From an uncultured Clostridia bacterium (lineage in GTDB: Bacteria; Bacillota; Clostridia; Christensenellales; Borkfalkiaceae), in assembly GCA_944368155.1 (NCBI GenBank), contig CALVWW010000001.1:244738-308737 (forward strand): a stretch of DNA of 64,000 nt, given 5' to 3'. The notes below the pieces were generated by a model, which made no database searches, was not told where the DNA came from, and was given only the letters and a program-made list of their open reading frames with translations. The first letter of the stretch is position 1. Every line of letters begins with the position of its first letter. A program made the translations under genes and the position numbers. Shown in pieces: positions 59,690 through 64,000 of the stretch.

Positions 59690-59994
59690 TATTTCTCCCA
59701 GCGGTATTTTTTTAAATCTATCTTATAGTCTTCAGAGACCTCCACGCCCTCGGCGCGGAGCATATCGCGCTGCACGTCCTTTCCGCCGAAGGCAAAGCCC
59801 GTGCACACAGAGCCGTTGGAAAAGACCACTCTGTGGCAAGGGATAACTCCCGGCTGCGGGTTTACATGCAGAGCCCAACCAACCTGGCGGGCCATGCGCG
59901 GACTGCCGCACATGCGCGCAACATCGCCGTAGGTGGTCACCTTGCCGTGAGGCACATTTTTTACCACCTCATATACCTTGTCAAAAAAATTCAT
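59689..59994 (-). CDS. MGMT-family DNA-binding protein, short form with active-site Cys
   Basis: 101 aa, only the C-terminal methyltransferase domain: VPHGKVTTYGDVARMCGSPRMARQVGWALHVNP, then IPCHRVV (Cys53). Alkyltransferase-like proteins of this size usually have Trp in place of the Cys. Here the reactive Cys is kept, so alkyl transfer is possible, although the N-terminal domain of full MGMT is missing. It flags or repairs O6-alkylguanine. Confidence 0.88.
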   Translation of the reverse strand: MNFFDKVYEVVKNVPHGKVTTYGDVARMCGSPRMARQVGWALHVNPQPGVIPCHRVVFSNGSVCTGFAFGGKDVQRDMLRAEGVEVSEDYKIDLKKYRWEK

Positions 59995-60059
59995 ATCTCA
60001 ACCTGCAATATACCCGTTGCGGACGCAAACTTGCAATCCGCTCCTCATTCCGCAAAAGT

Positions 60060-61868
60060 TCAGTCCTTATTGGTCTTTAAAATCTGCATGAATACTTCGG
60101 AAGGCACTTCGACGCTGCCTATCGTGCGCATACGTTTCTTGCCCTCTTTCTGCTTTTCGAGAAGTTTTTTCTTACGCGTGATATCGCCGCCGTAACACTT
60201 TGCGAGCACGTCTTTGCGCATGGCTTTTACCGTTTCGCGCGCGATAATCTTGCCGCCGATTGCCGCCTGAACGGGAATTTCGAACAGCTGACGGGGAATG
60301 GCCTCCTTTAAATTTTCACACAGCGTTCTTCCGCGCGAATAGGCGGAATCTTCATGCACTATCATTGAAAGCGCGTCGCAGGCCTCGCCGTTTAAAAGTA
60401 TGTCAAGCTTTACGAGTTTGCTTGCCGAATAGCCGATTAGCTCATAGTCGAAGCTTGCATAACCGCGGGTTCGCGATTTAACCGCGTCAAAAAATTCGAA
60501 TATTATTTCGTTGAGCGGCATTTCATATATAAGCTGAACGCGGTTGGCCTCAAGGTATGTCATCTCCTTGAATACACCCCTCTTTTCACGGCACAAGTCC
60601 ATTATCGGCCCGAGATAGTCGGGCGGAGAATAGATATCAACCTTTACTATCGGCTCCTCCATGTGGTCGATTTCAGACTGCGGAGGCAGATGCGACGGGT
60701 TATCGACAAAAAGTTCGCTGCCGTCCGTTTTTACCACCTTGTAACTTACCGAAGGCGCCGTAGTTATTATGTCGAGGGAGAACTCGCGCTCTATGCGTTC
60801 CTGAATTATCTCCATATGCAGAAGACCTAAAAAGCCGCAGCGGAAGCCAAAACCGAGAGCGACGGAATTGTCCGGCTCGAACACGAGCGAAGCGTCGTTC
60901 AGCCTGAGTTTTATAAGCGCCTCTTTCAGGTCGTTAAATTTGCTGCCGTCGAGCGGGTAAATTCCGCAGAAAACTACCGGTTGCACCTTTTTATAGCCGG
61001 GCAGGGGTTCAGCCGCGGGCTCGTCGGCAAAAGTTACGGTATCACCTACGGCGACATCCTGAATGCTCTTTATCGACGCGGCAATATAACCTACTTCGCC
61101 TGCAAAAAGTCCGCTCTTTTCATACAATCCCGGCGCAAATACGCCGACCTCGGTGACTTCGTAGACCTTGTCCGAACGGAATGTCTTTATCCTGTCGCCC
61201 TTCTTCACCGAGCCGTCTTTTACTCTCACAAATAAAATGACGCCCTTATAGTTATCATAGTAACTGTCGAAAATGAGCGCCTTGAGGGGCGCGTCGAGGT
61301 CGCCCGACGGAGCAGGAAAATACCTGACTATGTCCTCGAGTATCTCCTTTATGTTTAACCCTTCCTTTGCCGACACAAGCGGCGCATAGGAAGCGTCGAG
61401 CCCTATTACATCCTCTATCTCTTTCTTCGCCTCGTCGGGACGGGCGGAAGGCAGGTCAATTTTATTTATTACAGGCAAAATCTCCAAATCGTTCTCAAGC
61501 GCGAGATATACGTTTGCCAGAGTCTGCGCCTCTATGCCCTGAGAAGCGTCGACCACTAAAAGAGCGCCCTCGCACGCGGCGAGCGAGCGCGAGACTTCGT
61601 AAGTAAAGTCTACATGTCCGGGAGTATCTATGAGATTGAAGATATATTCGTTGCCGTCGTCGGCCGAATAGAACATGCGCACAGGGGTGAGCTTGATGGT
61701 TATTCCGCGCTCGCGCTCTATATCCATGGAGTCGAGCAGCTGGTCCTCCATGTCGCGCTCCGACACCTGACCGGTGAGTTCCATTATTCTGTCGGCAAGG
61801 GTACTTTTGCCGTGGTCGATGTGCGCTATTATGCAAAAATTGCGGATGAGTGGATTTGGTTTTTTCAT
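60060..61868 (-). CDS. lepA: Elongation factor 4
   Basis: Ribosome back-translocation GTPase. 602 aa: G1 [19 protein letters not shown] (G2), DTPGHVDF (G3), NKIDLP (G4), SAKEG (G5). The LepA-specific C-terminus is intact ([22 protein letters not shown]). Starts at ATG with AAAGGC upstream. Confidence 0.97.
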   Translation of the reverse strand: MKKPNPLIRNFCIIAHIDHGKSTLADRIMELTGQVSERDMEDQLLDSMDIERERGITIKLTPVRMFYSADDGNEYIFNLIDTPGHVDFTYEVSRSLAACEGALLVVDASQGIEAQTLANVYLALENDLEILPVINKIDLPSARPDEAKKEIEDVIGLDASYAPLVSAKEGLNIKEILEDIVRYFPAPSGDLDAPLKALIFDSYYDNYKGVILFVRVKDGSVKKGDRIKTFRSDKVYEVTEVGVFAPGLYEKSGLFAGEVGYIAASIKSIQDVAVGDTVTFADEPAAEPLPGYKKVQPVVFCGIYPLDGSKFNDLKEALIKLRLNDASLVFEPDNSVALGFGFRCGFLGLLHMEIIQERIEREFSLDIITTAPSVSYKVVKTDGSELFVDNPSHLPPQSEIDHMEEPIVKVDIYSPPDYLGPIMDLCREKRGVFKEMTYLEANRVQLIYEMPLNEIIFEFFDAVKSRTRGYASFDYELIGYSASKLVKLDILLNGEACDALSMIVHEDSAYSRGRTLCENLKEAIPRQLFEIPVQAAIGGKIIARETVKAMRKDVLAKCYGGDITRKKKLLEKQKEGKKRMRTIGSVEVPSEVFMQILKTNKD

Positions 61869-62023
61869 GCCTTTAGCCGTGTAACACCTCGAACTGGATT
61901 TTCATAAACAATTATATAAAATTACGCCGTATTTAGCAACAAAAAATGCGTTAAACGCGTAAATGGCACGATTTTATTTTAAAATTACAAAAGTCTATGA
62001 ATATCATTATAATATCCATTAAG

Positions 62024-62052
62024 TTGACAAATTAACGCTCATGAGCTATCAT
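62024..62052 (+). promoter_or_regulatory. Promoter of the 425-aa membrane protein gene
   Basis: TTGACA (62024-62029), 17 bp, TATCAT (62047-62052). Confidence 0.65.
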
Positions 62053-62114
62053 TAATAGCAGGTGACAGAATGCGCTTTATGTCACTGCAAGAAAAAAACA
62101 TAAAGGAGAACCAT

Positions 62115-63392
62115 ATGAAAGAGTTAGAAAATGACCGCGACTTTCATGCAACGGAGCTCAAACGCAAACAGCGAAGCCTCATTCCGCTGAATATCGTCGT
62201 AGTCATTATTGCGTTGGTTGCTGCAGTTTCACTGTTGTTCGCGCCCGTAATAAGCGTTGACGGCGAGGCGCTCAGCGAAGTTGTAAGCGAAATGGTTGAA
62301 GACCAGACGACCGAGGATGACGAAAGCTCTGTTGATACAACAACTGTTACAAATGCAGTTATCCGCAGCCTCGGTTCCCACCTCTCGTTCAGTTCTGTAG
62401 GCTTGCTTGAGTTTGCTTTGGCAGACAACCAGATTGACTATGTGACTGAAATAGCCGCATCCGCACTTGAAGAGGAGACAGATACACTTATAATCGAAGT
62501 AGGCATACCTGTCGTAACTCAGGCCATAAAGGAGAGCAATCCCGACATTGAAGTGCCTGAAATCGAGAATCCGCAGGCAATACTCGATAAATTCACCGAA
62601 CTTACTACGGCAGAGCCTGAGCAGGTAGATGAAGTCATCGACAATGTGGCAGACGAAATACAGACACAGATAGGCACCGACCTTGTCACAGACTCGGTAC
62701 GCGACGAAATAGTAAGCACAATCCGCAATGCGTACGACGAGACGGTTGCCAACACGGACGACGGCTCGTTCTCTCTCGAGGCGTGCATATGCATTATAGC
62801 TTCACAATATCTCGACTTAGACAGCCTTAACCTCTCCGACGCGGGCAACAGCGTAAGCGCGGCAAATTATAACACCGTTGCAACAGCCGACAACGGCAGT
62901 TACGGCGGGAATACCGACAGCGGCAGCAAAACGGTATACACATCCTATAACGACCTCATGAGCAGCCTGTTGAATTCTTCTTCAAACGAGACAATTGCAG
63001 AAATCAACAATGTCCTCGAAACGGCCGCGCCCATAATACTCGGTGTTGCAATCGCCATTATGGCCATCGCCGCCCTGTGGGCAATACTTGCATTGTTTGC
63101 TTTTGTACATATTTTCACAAAGAACAAGCGCTTTACCATGTGGTACGTGAAGATATTCGGCTTTATCCCCTGCATGCTGTTCGGCGTACTGCCGATGGCC
63201 GCATCGCTGATTGTTTCACTGATTGCCTCCGAGGCAGTAGCTACGATAGCGTCTTTCCTCAGCATAATCACCACGATGACATGGATAAGCGGAGCTTGCT
63301 ACATAGTGCTCTGGCTCATATCCATCTTCTGGGCTTTCCCCATCAAGCGCAAGATAAGAAAGGAGCAAGCTATCTTAAACCGCATGGCGTAA
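62115..63392 (+). CDS. Membrane protein of unknown function
   Basis: 425 aa from ATG 62115, after AAAGGAGAACC. N-terminal span (about 20-45), a 250-residue acidic extracytoplasmic domain rich in Thr, Val and Asp (Thr/Glu-rich at EDQTTEDDESSVDTTT), then three or four C-terminal spans and a basic tail. The layout is anchor-ectodomain-anchor bundle. No family recognised. Confidence 0.65.
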   Translation: MKELENDRDFHATELKRKQRSLIPLNIVVVIIALVAAVSLLFAPVISVDGEALSEVVSEMVEDQTTEDDESSVDTTTVTNAVIRSLGSHLSFSSVGLLEFALADNQIDYVTEIAASALEEETDTLIIEVGIPVVTQAIKESNPDIEVPEIENPQAILDKFTELTTAEPEQVDEVIDNVADEIQTQIGTDLVTDSVRDEIVSTIRNAYDETVANTDDGSFSLEACICIIASQYLDLDSLNLSDAGNSVSAANYNTVATADNGSYGGNTDSGSKTVYTSYNDLMSSLLNSSSNETIAEINNVLETAAPIILGVAIAIMAIAALWAILALFAFVHIFTKNKRFTMWYVKIFGFIPCMLFGVLPMAASLIVSLIASEAVATIASFLSIITTMTWISGACYIVLWLISIFWAFPIKRKIRKEQAILNRMA

Positions 63393-63423
63393 GATATTAT
63401 TGACTAATCTGTTGCATTAAAAT

Positions 63424-63461
63424 AGCAGCGGGCTGCGGAAATTCCGCAGCCCGCTGCTTTT
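63424..63461. terminator. Bidirectional terminator
   Basis: 17-bp perfect stem AGCAGCGGGCTGCGGAA and its inverse, then TTTT. A second stem GGGCGGGCGGCA/TGCCGCCCGCCC follows at 63470-63501. Confidence 0.85.
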
Positions 63462-63516
63462 AATATCCGGGCGGGCGGCACAGAATGTGCCGCCCGCCCA
63501 CGTTTATACAAATTAA

Positions 63517-64000
63517 TTACTCAACTTTAAGTCCCCAGCAACGGCGCCTCTTTATCATTTCGGGATTGTAAGACTTCCAGAGTTGCTGAATGTTGCTGTT
63601 CTCCTCGAGCTCAGGACCGGTTTCAAGGTATTTAACGCCCAGCCTTATCAGTCCCTCGAGACAGTTATCAATAACTATTGCAACCGCGCCGGTATTGGCG
63701 TATTTAGCCGTAACGCCTACACTCATCATGTCGGCACGCTCGATGTTGTTCATAGCCTTAATAAAAGGCGCGAGTCCTAAGGGGAAAATGTGACCCTTGC
63801 CCTTGCGCATCGCTTTGCTTATGCGGGGCATCATAAAGCCGTAAACTACCACATCGTCATTTTTATCTATTACTGCGCTGGCAAGTTCGGGTACAAACAC
63901 CTGCTTGATGGTTTCAAGCTCTCTCCTCTTCTGTTTCTCGTTGAGGGGACTCGTGCCGAACAGCGGCGCAAACGCCTCATCCAAGACGTCGAGGCACTTC
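63517..64000 (-). CDS. GNAT-like acyltransferase, C-terminal part (runs off window)
   Basis: The frame is open to base 64000, so the start lies beyond the window. About 161 C-terminal residues: VPELASAVIDKNDDVVVYGFMMPRISKAMRK, then HIFPLGLAPFIKAM, DMMSVGVTAKYANTGAVAIVID and a basic end QQLWKSYNPEMIKRRRCWG. This matches the clostridial GNAT-fold proteins that end with a 'W..(Y/F)... KRRRC' tail. Substrate unknown. Confidence 0.7.
   Translation of the reverse strand, partial: KCLDVLDEAFAPLFGTSPLNEKQKRRELETIKQVFVPELASAVIDKNDDVVVYGFMMPRISKAMRKGKGHIFPLGLAPFIKAMNNIERADMMSVGVTAKYANTGAVAIVIDNCLEGLIRLGVKYLETGPELEENSNIQQLWKSYNPEMIKRRRCWGLKVE

Overview
The window (about 50% G+C) looks like chromosome from an uncultured, probably gut-associated member of the Clostridia (Bacillota). 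Pointers to this are a YunB-type sporulation protein, a T-box leader on pheST, the diadenylate cyclase CdaA, a YtrA-type GntR/ABC operon, HelD, HemW, LepA, good Shine-Dalgarno sites and near-consensus SigA promoters with 17-bp spacers. No rRNA gene is present, so placement below class is only a guess.

Layout. 1-5811 (- strand): mfd (5' part), pth, prs, tadA, an M14 peptidase, rlmH and a CPBP protease. 5917-11062 (+): two-subunit class I fumarase, then a T-box(Phe) and pheS-pheT. 11167-15616: YunB, two flavin reductase-like proteins, a flavodoxin-fold protein, shikimate kinase, a TetR repressor with visible operators, and HU. 15863-27973: a 12.1-kb integrated element, bounded by a 23-bp duplication of the 3' end of tRNA-Pro(AGG). 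27951-29260: three tRNAs and tRNA-derived debris. 29364-40303: glycosyltransferase, ABC transporter operon, membrane proteins, lysC, a DUF1015 protein, cdaA and holA. 40369-50806: comEC, an 1876-aa helicase/nuclease-like protein and a HelD helicase. 51063-64000: TrmH-like methylase, PPC protein, two GNATs, guaA, guaB, hemW, an MGMT-like protein, lepA and unknown membrane or lipoproteins.

The element is the main discovery. I read it as a filamentous-phage (inovirus-like) prophage. It has a Zot/pI-type morphogenesis ATPase and a set of small exported or membrane proteins. One is a 625-aa signal-peptide protein with a C-terminal anchor, resembling a pIII adsorption protein. It also has a two-winged-helix replication-type protein, a DUF3846 protein, a Cro/CI-like repressor with operators over the late promoter, a Phd-Doc toxin-antitoxin pair and a tyrosine integrase. 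Between the structural and ATPase genes is a 282-bp intergenic region. It carries two consensus-like promoters, both pointing against the phage genes, and each runs into a folded RNA with an intrinsic terminator. This is the arrangement expected of a complementary-strand origin and/or packaging signal.

Host highlights: the element replaced the tRNA-Pro terminator with its own; a TetR repressor appears to control a flavoprotein operon through two palindromes flanking a perfect promoter; a 36-codon membrane microprotein sits where cdaR is expected after cdaA; aroK appears to be transcribed without a leader; and an A34 tRNA-Pro occurs in the same window as tadA.
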